Positions 34,625-45,051 of a DNA stretch of 64,000 nucleotides are shown piece by piece (position 1 is the first letter of the stretch; each line of letters starts with the position of its first letter). Both the position numbers and the translations under genes were made by a program. The stretch spans positions 62,001 through 126,000 of the forward strand of contig NZ_FQWF01000006.1 of assembly GCF_900129585.1 (NCBI RefSeq), written 5' to 3'. Origin of the DNA: Flavobacterium micromati. GTDB taxonomy: Bacteria; Bacteroidota; Bacteroidia; Flavobacteriales; Flavobacteriaceae. The notes below the pieces were generated by a model that saw only the letters and a list, made by a program, of their open reading frames with translations, searched no databases and had not been told where the DNA came from.

Positions 34625-35152
34625 ATGTCTAATAGTAAATACAAGAATGTAGAGTTAGTAAAGCCAAGTGGTCTTGAATTAAAAGATCGTTTGGTAAGTG
34701 TGAATCGTGTTACTAAAGTTACAAAAGGTGGTAGAGCATTTGGTTTTTCTGCTATTGTAGTTGTTGGTGATGAAAATGGAGTAGTTGGACATGGTTTAGG
34801 GAAATCTAAAGACGTTTCTGAAGCAATTGCGAAAGCCGTAGAAGATGCTAAGAAAAATCTAGTAAAGATTCCTTTAAATGGTCTTTCTGTTCCTCACGAA
34901 CAAAAAGGTAAATTTGGTGGTGCACGTGTATTTTTAATTCCTGCCTCTCATGGTACAGGAGTTATTGCTGGTGGAGCTGTTCGTTCAGTTCTTGAATCAG
35001 TTGGAATTCACGATGTATTATCTAAATCACAAGGATCTTCAAATCCTCACAACGTAGTAAAAGCAACTTTTGATGCTTTATTACAAATGAGAAGTGCTTA
35101 TAGTGTTGCAAAACAAAGAGGTATTTCTTTAGAAAAAGTTTTTAAAGGTTAA
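34625..35152 (+). CDS. rpsE: 30S ribosomal protein S5
   Basis: uS5 is important for decoding accuracy and mRNA entry. It has the double-stranded-RNA-like domain [41 protein letters not shown], and [33 protein letters not shown]-like sequence in the C-terminal domain. It is 175 residues. Confidence 0.98.
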   Translation: MSNSKYKNVELVKPSGLELKDRLVSVNRVTKVTKGGRAFGFSAIVVVGDENGVVGHGLGKSKDVSEAIAKAVEDAKKNLVKIPLNGLSVPHEQKGKFGGARVFLIPASHGTGVIAGGAVRSVLESVGIHDVLSKSQGSSNPHNVVKATFDALLQMRSAYSVAKQRGISLEKVFKG

Positions 35153-35164
35153 TTCAAGGAAATT

Positions 35165-35347
35165 ATGGCTAAATTATTAGTAAAACAAGTTAGAAGCAAA
35201 ATCAACTGTCCCCTTACTCAAAAAAGAGGATTAGAAGCTTTAGGTCTACGTAAAATGGGACAGGTTGTAGAGCATGATTCAAACCCTACAATCCTTGGGA
35301 TGATAAATAAAGTTAAACACTTAGTTTCTGTCGAGGAAGCTAAATAA
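35165..35347 (+). CDS. rpmD: 50S ribosomal protein L30
   Basis: uL30 is a small 60-residue protein: [19 protein letters not shown], then [17 protein letters not shown] and a final strand with HLVSVEEAK. It lies between rpsE (12 nt) and rplO (11 nt), its standard place. Confidence 0.96.
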   Translation: MAKLLVKQVRSKINCPLTQKRGLEALGLRKMGQVVEHDSNPTILGMINKVKHLVSVEEAK

Positions 35348-35358
35348 CAAATACTGTT

Positions 35359-35811
35359 ATGAATTTAAGTAACTTACAACCTGCTGAAGGTTCTACACAC
35401 AATCAAAATAAGAGATTAGGTAGAGGAGAAGGTTCTGGAAAAGGTGGTACTTCTGCAAGGGGACACAAAGGAGCAAAATCTCGTTCTGGTTATTCTAAAA
35501 AGATTGGTTTTGAAGGTGGGCAAATGCCACTTCAAAGACGTGTACCTAAGTTTGGTTTTACAAACATCAATCGTAAAGATTACGAAGGTGTAAATCTTGA
35601 TACACTTCAACTTTTAGTTGATAATGGTGTGATTAAAGATACTGTTGATATGACAGTTTATGTTGCTAATCGTTTAGCTACCAAAAATGAAATCGTTAAG
35701 ATTTTAGGTAGAGGTGAACTGACAGCAAAATTAAAAGTAACCGCTCACAAATTTACTGCTACTGCAAAAGCCGCTATTGAAGCTGCTGGTGGAGAAGCTG
35801 TAACAATGTAA
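35359..35811 (+). CDS. rplO: 50S ribosomal protein L15
   Basis: uL15 is a late-assembly protein that threads into 23S rRNA. The 150-residue sequence has an extended basic N-terminus ([22 protein letters not shown]) and the [18 protein letters not shown] motif. It lies directly upstream of secY with a 13-nt gap. Confidence 0.98.
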   Translation: MNLSNLQPAEGSTHNQNKRLGRGEGSGKGGTSARGHKGAKSRSGYSKKIGFEGGQMPLQRRVPKFGFTNINRKDYEGVNLDTLQLLVDNGVIKDTVDMTVYVANRLATKNEIVKILGRGELTAKLKVTAHKFTATAKAAIEAAGGEAVTM

Positions 35812-35824
35812 TTTTTCTATTAAT

Positions 35825-37171
35825 ATGAAGAAATTTATTGAATCATTAAGTAATGTTTGGAAGATTGAAGAACTTAAGAATAGAATCTTAATAACATTAG
35901 GTTTACTTTTAGTTTATCGTTTTGGGGCTCAAGTTACCCTACCAGGCATTGATGCCACACAGCTCGGTAATTTAGCTGGTCAAACCAAAGACGGAATTGG
36001 TTCAATTCTTGACATGTTTACTGGTGGTGCATTTTCTCAAGCATCTGTTTTTGCTTTAGGAATTATGCCTTATATTTCTGCTTCCATTGTTGTTCAGTTA
36101 ATGGGAATTGCGATTCCTTATTTACAAAAGCTACAAAGTGACGGAGAAAGCGGTAGAAAAAAGATTAATCAAATCACTCGTTGGTTGACAATTGCGATTA
36201 CGTTAGTTCAGGGTCCAACCTACATTTATAATTTATACAGAACGTTACCTAGTAATGCTTTTTTGTTGGGATTCAATTCATTTGAATTCTTATTTTCGTC
36301 GGTTATTATTTTAGTTACAGGGACGATTTTCGCCATGTGGTTAGGAGAGAAAATTACTGATAAAGGTATAGGAAATGGTATTTCATTGTTGATTATGGTC
36401 GGTATTTTGGCTAGATTTCCGCAAGCATTTATTCAAGAATTTACAACAAGAGTTACCAATAATAATGGTGGTCCAATGTTGTTAGTTATTGAAATCATTA
36501 TCTGGCTTTTAGTTATTATCTGTTGTGTATTGTTAGTGATGGCTGTTAGGAGAATACCGGTTCAGTATGCGCGTCGTACGACTTCAGGTGATTTCGAGCA
36601 GGATATGTTAAACGGAAATAGACAGTGGATTCCTTTAAAGCTTAATGCTTCAGGGGTTATGCCAATCATTTTTGCGCAAGCAATTATGTTTATACCAGCA
36701 GCTTTAGCTGGATTGTCTAAATCAGATACATCACAATCCATTGTCGGCGCTTTTAGTAATATGTTTGGATTTTGGTATAATTTAGTATTTGCAACTTTAA
36801 TAATTGTATTTACGTTTTTTTATACTGCAATTACAGTACCTACTAATAAAATGTCTGATGATTTAAAGAGAAGCGGTGGTTTTATTCCAGGCGTTAGGCC
36901 AGGAATTGAAACTTCTGATTATCTTGACAAAGTGATGTCTTTAATAACTTTTCCAGGATCTTTATTTCTAGCTTTAATTGCTGTGTTCCCAGCGATAATA
37001 GTAAGTTTGATGGATGTTCAGCAGTCTTGGGCAATGTTTTTTGGAGGTACTTCATTAATAATTATGGTTGGTGTTGCCATAGATACAATGCAGCAAATCA
37101 ATTCATATTTGTTGAATAGACATTATGATGGTTTAATGAAAAGTGGTAAAAATAGAAAAGCAGTAGCTTAA
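35825..37171 (+). CDS. secY: Preprotein translocase subunit SecY
   Basis: The channel of the Sec translocon. In 448 residues I count ten hydrophobic segments, with the plug region [24 protein letters not shown], and the cytoplasmic loops containing [15 protein letters not shown] and [10 protein letters not shown]. The C-terminal tail is [10 protein letters not shown]. infA follows 4 nt later; the adk and map genes that often sit here in other phyla are absent. Confidence 0.98.
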   Translation: MKKFIESLSNVWKIEELKNRILITLGLLLVYRFGAQVTLPGIDATQLGNLAGQTKDGIGSILDMFTGGAFSQASVFALGIMPYISASIVVQLMGIAIPYLQKLQSDGESGRKKINQITRWLTIAITLVQGPTYIYNLYRTLPSNAFLLGFNSFEFLFSSVIILVTGTIFAMWLGEKITDKGIGNGISLLIMVGILARFPQAFIQEFTTRVTNNNGGPMLLVIEIIIWLLVIICCVLLVMAVRRIPVQYARRTTSGDFEQDMLNGNRQWIPLKLNASGVMPIIFAQAIMFIPAALAGLSKSDTSQSIVGAFSNMFGFWYNLVFATLIIVFTFFYTAITVPTNKMSDDLKRSGGFIPGVRPGIETSDYLDKVMSLITFPGSLFLALIAVFPAIIVSLMDVQQSWAMFFGGTSLIIMVGVAIDTMQQINSYLLNRHYDGLMKSGKNRKAVA

Positions 37172-37175
37172 CTTT

Positions 37176-37391
37176 ATGGCAAAACAATCAGCAATAGAAC
37201 AGGACGGATCAATCATCGAAGCATTGTCGAATGCGATGTTCCGTGTAGAGTTAGAGAATGGGCATATTGTAATAGCACATATATCTGGAAAAATGCGTAT
37301 GCATTACATCAAATTATTACCTGGTGATAAAGTGAAACTAGAAATGAGCCCTTACGATTTGTCAAAAGCAAGAATTACTTATAGATATTAA
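37176..37391 (+). CDS. infA: Translation initiation factor IF-1
   Basis: IF-1 is an OB-fold protein that occupies the 30S A site during initiation. The 71-residue sequence has the conserved [39 protein letters not shown] and [12 protein letters not shown]. It is immediately after secY and 12 nt before rpmJ. Confidence 0.98.
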   Translation: MAKQSAIEQDGSIIEALSNAMFRVELENGHIVIAHISGKMRMHYIKLLPGDKVKLEMSPYDLSKARITYRY

Positions 37392-37403
37392 AGGATATTC
37401 AAA

Positions 37404-37520
37404 ATGAAAGTTAGAGCTTCAGTAAAAAAGAGAAGTCCCGAGTGCAAAATTGTGCGAAGAAAAGGGAGATTGTACGTAATAAACAAAAAGAATCCTAGAT
37501 TTAAACAAAGACAAGGATAA
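37404..37520 (+). CDS. rpmJ: 50S ribosomal protein L36, zinc ligands mostly lost
   Basis: A 38-residue protein that begins [20 protein letters not shown] and ends NPRFKQRQG. The zinc ribbon of ordinary bL36 uses Cys11, Cys14, Cys27 and His33. Here position 11 is Ser, 14 is Cys, 27 is Asn and 33 is Phe, so it cannot bind zinc in the usual way: a zinc-free form. It starts 12 nt after infA, with rpsM 2 nt downstream. Confidence 0.95.
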   Translation: MKVRASVKKRSPECKIVRRKGRLYVINKKNPRFKQRQG

Positions 37521-37522
37521 TT

Positions 37523-37897
37523 ATGGCAAGAATAGCAGGGGTAGATATCCCAAAAAACAAGAGAGGTGTTATAGCACTTACCTACATCTTTGGATTAGGA
37601 AAAAGTAGAGCAATTGAGATTTTAGAAAAAGCTCAAGTTAGCCAAGACAAAAAAGTTCAAGATTGGAATGATGATGAGATCGGAGCAATTCGTGAAGCAG
37701 TATCAACTTTCAAAATTGAAGGAGAATTGCGTTCTGAAGTTTCTTTAAACATCAAACGTTTAATGGATATTGGTTGTTATAGAGGTATCCGTCATAGATC
37801 TGGTCTTCCATTAAGAGGGCAAAGAACTAAAAACAACTCTAGAACAAGAAAAGGTAAAAGAAAAACTGTTGCTAACAAGAAAAAAGCAACTAAATAA
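37523..37897 (+). CDS. rpsM: 30S ribosomal protein S13
   Basis: uS13 forms head-body bridges and contacts P-site tRNA with its C-terminal tail. The 124-residue protein has [37 protein letters not shown] and [20 protein letters not shown], ending in a Lys/Arg-rich tail. It starts the alpha-operon part of the cluster. Confidence 0.98.
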   Translation: MARIAGVDIPKNKRGVIALTYIFGLGKSRAIEILEKAQVSQDKKVQDWNDDEIGAIREAVSTFKIEGELRSEVSLNIKRLMDIGCYRGIRHRSGLPLRGQRTKNNSRTRKGKRKTVANKKKATK

Positions 37898-37905
37898 TAA
37901 GTAAT

Positions 37906-38289
37906 ATGGCTAAAGCAACTGCAAAAAAACGTAAAGTTATCGTTGAATCAACGGGAGAAGCTCATATTTCTGCTACTTTTAACAATATCATCATTTCTTT
38001 AACTAACAAAAAAGGTGAAGTTATTTCTTGGTCGTCAGCTGGAAAAATGGGTTTTAGAGGTTCTAAAAAGAACACTCCATACGCGGCTCAAATGGCAGCA
38101 GAAGATTGTAGTAAAGTAGCTCTTGAAGCTGGATTGAAAAAGGTTAAGGTTTATGTAAAAGGACCAGGAAACGGACGTGAGTCTGCTATTCGTTCTTTAC
38201 ATAACGGTGGAATTGAAGTTACAGAGATTATCGATGTTACTCCAATGCCTCACAACGGATGTCGTCCTCCAAAGAGACGTAGAGTTTAA
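37906..38289 (+). CDS. rpsK: 30S ribosomal protein S11
   Basis: uS11 lies on the platform near the E site. The 127-residue sequence has [41 protein letters not shown] and the invariant end [15 protein letters not shown] 90-nt structured gap separates it from rpsD. Confidence 0.98.
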   Translation: MAKATAKKRKVIVESTGEAHISATFNNIIISLTNKKGEVISWSSAGKMGFRGSKKNTPYAAQMAAEDCSKVALEAGLKKVKVYVKGPGNGRESAIRSLHNGGIEVTEIIDVTPMPHNGCRPPKRRRV

Positions 38290-38309
38290 TAATATATTTA
38301 AGTATAACT

Positions 38310-38362
38310 AGGTAGAATACACGATTATCGAAGGATATGACCTGAATTCATAATCTCTACCT
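38310..38362 (+). promoter_or_regulatory. Candidate structured RNA before rpsD
   Basis: AGGTAGA (38310-38316) and GATTAT (38323-38328) pair with the contiguous 13-nt arm 38350-38362 (ATAATC then TCTACCT), leaving a 6-nt bulge. The apical loop contains AGG and CCT, which can pair again. An autogenous S4 site is a reasonable hypothesis because rpsD follows 18 nt later. Confidence 0.5.
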
Positions 38363-38379
38363 TAATTTAATTTTTAGAA

Positions 38380-38985
38380 ATGGCAAGATATACTGGTCCA
38401 AAAACTAGAATTGCACGTAAATTTGGCGAAGCAATTTTCGGAGATGACAAAGCATTCGAAAGAAGAAGTTACCCACCTGGACAACACGGGATGGCTAAAA
38501 AAAGAGGTAAAAAATCTGAATATGCAATCCAGTTAATGGAAAAGCAAAAAGCTAAATATTCTTATGGAATATTAGAAAAGCAATTTAGAGGTTTATTTAA
38601 GAAAGCATCAGCAACCAAAGGTGTTACTGGTGAAGTTCTTTTGCAATTATGTGAAGCAAGACTAGACAACGTAGTTTTTAGAATGGGAATTGCTCCTTCT
38701 AGAAGAGGTGCTAGACAATTAGTTTCGCACAGACACATTACCGTGAACGGTGATGTAGTAAATATCGCTTCTTACCACCTAAAGCCAGGTGACAAAGTTG
38801 CAGTTCGTGAAAAATCTAAATCTTTAGATGCTATCGAACGTTCTTTATCTAATTCAAGTCATGTTTATGAGTGGATTACATGGAATAATGATGTTAAAGA
38901 AGGTACTTTTGTTACTGTACCTGCGAGACTTCAAATTCCAGAAAACATTAAAGAACAATTAATCGTAGAGTTGTACAACAAATAA
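38380..38985 (+). CDS. rpsD: 30S ribosomal protein S4 (zinc-free form)
   Basis: uS4 nucleates 30S assembly and represses its own mRNA in E. coli and Bacillus. The 201-residue protein has [22 protein letters not shown] and the S4 RNA-binding domain [32 protein letters not shown]-like near residue 92. There are no N-terminal Cys residues, so this is the zinc-free form. A possible hairpin leader lies directly upstream. Confidence 0.98.
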   Translation: MARYTGPKTRIARKFGEAIFGDDKAFERRSYPPGQHGMAKKRGKKSEYAIQLMEKQKAKYSYGILEKQFRGLFKKASATKGVTGEVLLQLCEARLDNVVFRMGIAPSRRGARQLVSHRHITVNGDVVNIASYHLKPGDKVAVREKSKSLDAIERSLSNSSHVYEWITWNNDVKEGTFVTVPARLQIPENIKEQLIVELYNK

Positions 38986-39006
38986 TAATTGACTTAGTCG
39001 AAATTT

Positions 39007-39999
39007 ATGGCAATATTTAATTTTCAGAAGCCCGATAAAGTTATCATGATCGATTCAACCGATTTTGAAGGTAAATTTGAGTTTAGACCTTTAGAACCTG
39101 GTTACGGATTGACTGTTGGTAATGCACTTAGAAGAGTTTTGCTTTCAGCATTAGAAGGTTATGCAATTACATCGGTTCGCATAGAAGGTGTAGATCATGA
39201 GTTTTCTACTATAGCAGGAGTTGTTGAAGACGTTACCGAAATTATTCTTAATCTTAAGCAAGTACGTTTTAAACGTCAAATCGAAGATATAGATAATGAA
39301 TCAGTTACCATTTCGGTTTCTGGTAAAGATCAATTAACAGCTGGTGATTTTCAAAAATTTATTTCAGGTTTCCAAGTTCTGAATCCAGAACTTGTAATTT
39401 GTAATTTAGACAGTAAAATCAAACTTAATTTCGACTTAACAATCGAGAAAGGTAGAGGTTACGTTCCTGCTGAAGAGAATAAAAAACAAAATGCTGCAAT
39501 TGGAACTATATTTACAGACTCAATTTTTACTCCGGTAAAAAATGTAAAATACACGATCGAAAACTTTCGTGTAGAGCAAAAAACAGATTATGAAAAATTA
39601 GTTTTTGAAATAAAGACGGATGGTTCTATTAATCCAAAAGATGCTCTTACTGAAGCTGCAAAAGTTCTTATTCACCATTTCATGTTGTTTTCTGACGAAA
39701 GAATTACACTTGAGGCTGACGAAATTGCACAAACAGAATCGTATGATGAAGAATCATTACACATGAGACAATTGCTTAAAACTAAGCTTGTTGATATGGA
39801 TCTTTCTGTGAGAGCATTAAATTGCTTGAAAGCGGCTGAAGTTGATACACTTGGTGATTTAGTATCGTTCAATAAAAATGACCTAATGAAATTCCGTAAT
39901 TTTGGTAAAAAATCTTTAACTGAACTTGATGAACTTGTTGCAGTTAAAAATTTAAACTTCGGTATGGACTTAGCAAAATACAAATTAGATAAAGAATAA
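39007..39999 (+). CDS. rpoA: RNA polymerase alpha subunit
   Basis: The alpha subunit dimerises to start polymerase assembly, and its C-terminal domain binds regulators and UP elements. The N-terminal domain (1-230) has [27 protein letters not shown]; the C-terminal domain has [21 protein letters not shown] and [13 protein letters not shown]. It is 330 residues. A 63-nt gap with an imperfect hairpin leads to rplQ. Confidence 0.98.
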   Translation: MAIFNFQKPDKVIMIDSTDFEGKFEFRPLEPGYGLTVGNALRRVLLSALEGYAITSVRIEGVDHEFSTIAGVVEDVTEIILNLKQVRFKRQIEDIDNESVTISVSGKDQLTAGDFQKFISGFQVLNPELVICNLDSKIKLNFDLTIEKGRGYVPAEENKKQNAAIGTIFTDSIFTPVKNVKYTIENFRVEQKTDYEKLVFEIKTDGSINPKDALTEAAKVLIHHFMLFSDERITLEADEIAQTESYDEESLHMRQLLKTKLVDMDLSVRALNCLKAAEVDTLGDLVSFNKNDLMKFRNFGKKSLTELDELVAVKNLNFGMDLAKYKLDKE

Positions 40000-40001
40000 A
40001 T

Positions 40002-40048
40002 TACTTCATATTTTGATCTCCAACGCGGATAGCATCAAGATGAAAGTA
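40002..40048 (+). other. Imperfect hairpin in the rpoA-rplQ gap
   Basis: The left arm (TACTTCATxTTTTGAT-like, from 40002) is complementary to the right arm ending at 40048 (ATCAAGATGAAAGTA), apart from small bulges, across a loop containing GCGGAT. No T run follows, so I do not call it a terminator. Confidence 0.35.
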
Positions 40049-40062
40049 TAAAAAAACACGTC

Positions 40063-40557
40063 ATGAGACACGGAAAGAAATTCAATCACTTAAGCAGACA
40101 GACTGCACATAGAAAATCTATGTTAGCTAATATGGCTTGTTCTCTTATTGAGCACAAACGTATTAATACTACTGTTGCTAAAGCAAAAGCGCTTAAACAA
40201 TTTGTTGAGCCTTTAATAACAAAATCTAAAGCTGATACGACTCACAATCGTCGTATTTGTTTCGCTTATTTACGTAGCAAATATGCGGTAACTGACTTGT
40301 TCAGAGACGTAGCTGCTAAAGTAGGTGACCGTCCAGGTGGATACACACGTATCATTAAAGTTGGAAATCGTTTAGGAGATAATGCTGATATGGCAATGAT
40401 CGAACTTGTAGATTTCAATGAACTTTACAACGGAGGTAAAAAAGAAGTTAAAAAAGCAAAAAGCCGTCGTGGTGCTAAAGCAAAGAAAGCAGATGATGCT
40501 ACTGAAGCTGCAGCTCCAACTGCCGAAGCTGAAACAACAACTGACCCTGCAGAATAA
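40063..40557 (+). CDS. rplQ: 50S ribosomal protein L17 with acidic/Ala-rich tail
   Basis: bL17 surrounds the tunnel exit. The core (1-125) begins [24 protein letters not shown] and has [15 protein letters not shown]. The 164-residue protein extends about 37 residues past the E. coli length, first Lys-rich ([17 protein letters not shown]), then Ala/Glu/Thr-rich ([16 protein letters not shown]), as is common in Flavobacteria. It is the last gene of the cluster; a terminator follows. Confidence 0.97.
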   Translation: MRHGKKFNHLSRQTAHRKSMLANMACSLIEHKRINTTVAKAKALKQFVEPLITKSKADTTHNRRICFAYLRSKYAVTDLFRDVAAKVGDRPGGYTRIIKVGNRLGDNADMAMIELVDFNELYNGGKKEVKKAKSRRGAKAKKADDATEAAAPTAEAETTTDPAE

Positions 40558-40584
40558 TTATGCTAATAATAATTCAATAAAAAC

Positions 40585-40619
40585 AAGGATAGGCTATTTA
40601 TAGTTTATCCTTTTTTTTT
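40585..40619 (+). terminator. Terminator of the ribosomal protein cluster
   Basis: AAGGATA (40585-40591) pairs with TATCCTT (40606-40612) and runs into a long T stretch, 28 nt after the rplQ stop. Confidence 0.85.
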
Positions 40620-40654
40620 GATTTTTTTTTTGGAGCAGAACTAAATGTTTTTAT

Positions 40655-40730
40655 CACTTGCTCACTCCTGCTGTATGCTGTATCTCCTCGCCCAAACGCT
40701 GGGCAAGGAGGATGCCGCTTCCATCAGGGC
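40655..40730 (+). repeat. Dispersed intergenic hairpin element, copy 2
   Basis: The left end contains CACTCCTGCTGTATGC; the central stem is CTCCTCGCCCA (40684-40694) with TGGGCAAGGAG (40700-40710), an 11-bp pairing with one mismatch; the right end reads GATGCCGCTTCCATCAGGGCT. Ends and layout match the element after adk, while the stem differs. Confidence 0.55.
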
Positions 40731-40803
40731 TGTTGTGGAAAAGTAATACTTTGAACACTAATTTTGGGGGCTCCAAGAACATTTACCGTATATTTTTTTT
40801 GCT

Positions 40804-40829
40804 TTGACTATTTTAAAAAATTAAATTTG
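40804..40829 (+). promoter_or_regulatory. carA promoter
   Basis: TTG (40804-40806) and TAAATTTG (40822-40829) precede carA. The spacing (15 nt) is slightly short of the preferred 17-20. The leader would be about 65 nt. Confidence 0.5.
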
Positions 40830-40897
40830 CACTTTAATTACTGATGTAAAATTACTTTGGCATTTTTGTCAACAACACAACATTTACACTACTACTA

Positions 40898-41998
40898 ATG
40901 AAATACACAACAAGACAAAGCGCTATTCTCCTATTAAGTGATGGAACTATTTTTCACGGAAAGTCGATAGGAATTAGTGGAACTGCTTTTGGTGAAGTTT
41001 GCTTTAATACAGGAATGACTGGTTACCAGGAGATTTTTACAGACCCTTCTTACTATGGGCAATTGATGGTGGCAACCAATGCGCACATTGGGAATTACGG
41101 AGTAAATGATTCTGAAGTCGAATCAGATAGCATAAAGATAGCAGGATTAATTTGTAAAAATTTCAGTTTTAACTATTCTCGTGTAGATACATCAGGAAGT
41201 TTAGAAGATTATTTTACTAAACAAAATCTCATTTGTATTTCTGATGTGGACACACGAGCACTTGTAAGTTACATTCGTGACAACGGAGCCATGAATGCAG
41301 TAATTTGTACGGATGGCACTTCTATCGAGGATCTAAAGGAAGCACTTATTAGCGTTCCTGACATGAATGGCTTAGAATTGGCTTCTAAAGTTTCTACAAA
41401 AGAATCTTATTTATTCGGTGATGAGAATGCAACATATAAAATAGCAGCATTAGATTTAGGAATAAAGAAAAATATTCTTCGCAATCTTGCAAAGAGAGAT
41501 TGCTACATAAAAGTGTTCCCATACGATTCGACTTATCAAGAATTAGCATCCTTTAATCCTGACGGGTTTTTCTTGTCAAATGGACCAGGAGATCCTGAGC
41601 CGCTTTCGGGTGCTATTCAATTGGCTAAAGAAATCTTGGAACACAATAAACCATTATTTGGGATTTGTCTTGGACATCAAGTAATAGGTTTAGCGAACGG
41701 AATTTCTACCTACAAAATGTTCAACGGTCATCGAGGAATTAATCATCCAGTAAAAAATGTAATTACAGGTAACGGAGAAATTACTTCTCAAAATCACGGT
41801 TTTGCCGTAAATAAAGAAGAACTTGAAAGCAACGCTGAACTAGAAATCACACATGTACACCTTAATGATGGAACTGTAGCTGGAATGCGTATGAAAAATA
41901 AAAATTGTTTTTCTGTTCAATACCATCCTGAAGCCAGTCCTGGACCACATGATGCGTCCTACTTATTTGATCAATTTATCGATAATATTAAAGGATAA
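40898..41998 (+). CDS. carA: Carbamoyl-phosphate synthase small (glutaminase) subunit
   Basis: Supplies ammonia from glutamine to CarB for pyrimidine and arginine synthesis. The 366-residue protein has the N-terminal CPSase domain (FGEVCFNTGMTGYQEIFTDPSY) and a class I glutaminase domain with the nucleophile Cys in LFGICLGHQVIG and the His-Glu pair in QYHPEASPGP. carB is not in the window. The gene stands alone between terminators. Confidence 0.97.
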   Translation: MKYTTRQSAILLLSDGTIFHGKSIGISGTAFGEVCFNTGMTGYQEIFTDPSYYGQLMVATNAHIGNYGVNDSEVESDSIKIAGLICKNFSFNYSRVDTSGSLEDYFTKQNLICISDVDTRALVSYIRDNGAMNAVICTDGTSIEDLKEALISVPDMNGLELASKVSTKESYLFGDENATYKIAALDLGIKKNILRNLAKRDCYIKVFPYDSTYQELASFNPDGFFLSNGPGDPEPLSGAIQLAKEILEHNKPLFGICLGHQVIGLANGISTYKMFNGHRGINHPVKNVITGNGEITSQNHGFAVNKEELESNAELEITHVHLNDGTVAGMRMKNKNCFSVQYHPEASPGPHDASYLFDQFIDNIKG

Positions 41999-42040
41999 TT
42001 TTAGTGATTAGTGTATTTATGTACTAAGTTCTAAATGAAT

Positions 42041-42077
42041 AAGGGATTTACTTTTTGAAAAGTAGATCCCTTTTTTA
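42041..42077 (+). terminator. Terminator of carA
   Basis: AAGGGAT (42041-42047) pairs with ATCCCTT (42066-42072), with further pairing inside (TACTTTT with AAAAGTA), followed by T residues. Confidence 0.85.
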
Positions 42078-42229
42078 TTAAAAAGATCTGTAGTTAAACC
42101 GGAATTTATTTTAGATTCATATTATAAATATGCTCGATTGCGTTACACGATAATTATATCTTCTCCAAATAATTACAACGTTTTCGTTAATAAGATTCAC
42201 TTTTTTCATTAAATGAATCAAAAAGATAG

Positions 42230-43552
<1,323 letters not shown>

Positions 43553-43574
43553 TAAATTTTTGTGTAAGTCTTTT

Positions 43575-43606
43575 AAAAACCGTTCTATAAATGAGCGGTT
43601 TTTTTT
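43575..43606 (+). terminator. Terminator of eno
   Basis: AAAAACCG (43575-43582) and CGGTTTTT (43596-43603) enclose an AT-rich loop and lead into a T run. Confidence 0.85.
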
Positions 43607-43661
43607 GTTATTTTTAACACATTCGTTGGATTATTCTTTTTTTAGTTGGTCTTTAATTCAG

Positions 43662-43669
43662 TAGATTTG
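43662..43669 (+). promoter_or_regulatory. -7 promoter element of gltA
   Basis: TAGATTTG matches TAnnTTTG, 38 nt before the gltA ATG. No -33 TTG is visible at the usual distance. Confidence 0.45.
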
Positions 43670-43707
43670 GTAAATTATTATTTTTAAAAGTTTATTTCAA
43701 TTATATT

Positions 43708-44991
43708 ATGTCAAAAACAGCAATATTAGAGGTTAATAGTGAAAAATTTGAACTACCAATGGTTACGGGAAGTGAAAATGAAGTGGCTATAGATATTAGT
43801 AAATTACGTGATTTGTCAGGAATGATTACGCTAGATCCAGGTTATAAGAATTCAGGTTCCTGTACCAGCGAAATTACTTTCTTAGACGGTGAGTTAGGAA
43901 TTCTGCGCTATCGAGGATATTCCATTGAAGATTTAGCTGAAAAAGGACATTTCCTTGAAGTGTCTTATTTAGTTATTTTTGGAGAATTACCAACTGCATC
44001 TCAATTAGAACAATTTGAAAAAGATATTACCAGATACACTTTGGTAAATGAAGAAATGAAAAGCATCATTGATGGTTTTCCTAAAACAGCACACCCAATG
44101 GGCGTGTTATCTGCTTTAACAAGTGCTTTGACAGCTTTCAATCCTAGATCAGTAAATGTAGAGAATGAAAAAGAAATGTATGAAGCTGTTTGTAAAACGA
44201 TGGCAAAATTCATGGTTATTGCAACTTGGACATACAGAAAAAGTATGGGTTATCCGTTGAATTATTATGATAATACAAAAGGATATGTAGAAAATTTTAT
44301 GCGATTAATGTTTGAATTACCTACTGAGCCGTACAAACAAAATCCTATAGTTATCAATGCGTTAGACAAATTATTTATCCTTCACGCTGATCACGAACAA
44401 AATTGTTCAACATCGACAGTTAGGATGGTAGGATCTTCTCATGCGGGTTTATTTGCATCAATTTCAGCGGGAGTTTCTGCACTTTGGGGACCTCTACATG
44501 GTGGAGCAAATCAAGCAGTTCTTGAAATGCTGGAAGAAATTCACAGAACAGGTGGTGATGCCGATAAATATTTGGCTAAAGCCAAAGATAAAAATGATCC
44601 GTTTAGATTAATGGGTTTTGGTCATAGAGTATATAAGAATTTCGATCCAAGAGCCAAAATTATTAAAAAAGCTGCGGACGAAGTTTTATCGACTTTAGGC
44701 GTAAATGATCCAATTCTTGCTATTGCAAAAAAACTAGAGGAATCAGCATTAGTGGATGAATATTTTGTTTCAAGACAGTTATATCCTAACGTAGATTTTT
44801 ATTCAGGAATAATATACAGAGCTTTAGGAATTCCTACTGATATGTTTACGGTAATGTTTGCTATAGGTCGTTTGCCAGGTTGGATCGCACAATGGAAAGA
44901 GATGCGTGAAAACAAAGAACCAATAGGAAGACCGAGACAAATTTATACAGGACATCCGTTAAGAGATTTTGTAACATCTGAAAAAAGATAA
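43708..44991 (+). CDS. gltA: Citrate synthase
   Basis: Condenses oxaloacetate and acetyl-CoA, the entry step of the TCA cycle. The 427-residue protein is type II-like: an N-terminal beta domain, ILRYRGYSIEDLA, and catalytic residues in LHADHEQNCST (His), MGFGHRVYKNFDPR (His) and YPNVDFYSGI (Asp). It is followed at once by a terminator and the promoter of the next gene. Confidence 0.97.
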   Translation: MSKTAILEVNSEKFELPMVTGSENEVAIDISKLRDLSGMITLDPGYKNSGSCTSEITFLDGELGILRYRGYSIEDLAEKGHFLEVSYLVIFGELPTASQLEQFEKDITRYTLVNEEMKSIIDGFPKTAHPMGVLSALTSALTAFNPRSVNVENEKEMYEAVCKTMAKFMVIATWTYRKSMGYPLNYYDNTKGYVENFMRLMFELPTEPYKQNPIVINALDKLFILHADHEQNCSTSTVRMVGSSHAGLFASISAGVSALWGPLHGGANQAVLEMLEEIHRTGGDADKYLAKAKDKNDPFRLMGFGHRVYKNFDPRAKIIKKAADEVLSTLGVNDPILAIAKKLEESALVDEYFVSRQLYPNVDFYSGIIYRALGIPTDMFTVMFAIGRLPGWIAQWKEMRENKEPIGRPRQIYTGHPLRDFVTSEKR

Positions 44992-45001
44992 ATTCATATT
45001 C

Positions 45002-45029
45002 AAAGCTTCACATTTGTGGAGCTTTTTTT
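45002..45029 (+). terminator. Terminator of gltA
   Basis: AAGCTTCAC and GTGGAGCTT pair (one G-T) around a short loop and end in seven T residues. Confidence 0.85.
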
Positions 45030-45036
45030 ATATTTG
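45029..45036 (+). promoter_or_regulatory. -7 element of the DDAH-like gene
   Basis: TATATTTG begins at the last T of the gltA terminator and ends 15 nt before the ATG at 45052. It argues against the more upstream start at 45016. Confidence 0.6.
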
Positions 45037-45051
45037 CCAAAACCCGAAAGC

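Larger units (their letters stand above)
40558..40897. other. Gene-free stretch between rplQ and carA
   Basis: These 340 bases contain the cluster terminator, a dispersed hairpin element and the carA promoter. No coding sequence is visible on either strand. Confidence 0.7.

Noticed and set aside
35825-37391. Missing adk and map between secY and infA as a deletion
   Set aside because: adk is present at 3358; secY-infA-rpmJ adjacency is common in this group.
45016-45051. Upstream extension of the DDAH-like gene to a start at 45016
   Set aside because: These codons are made of the gltA terminator T run and the -7 box; the family N-terminus begins at 45052.
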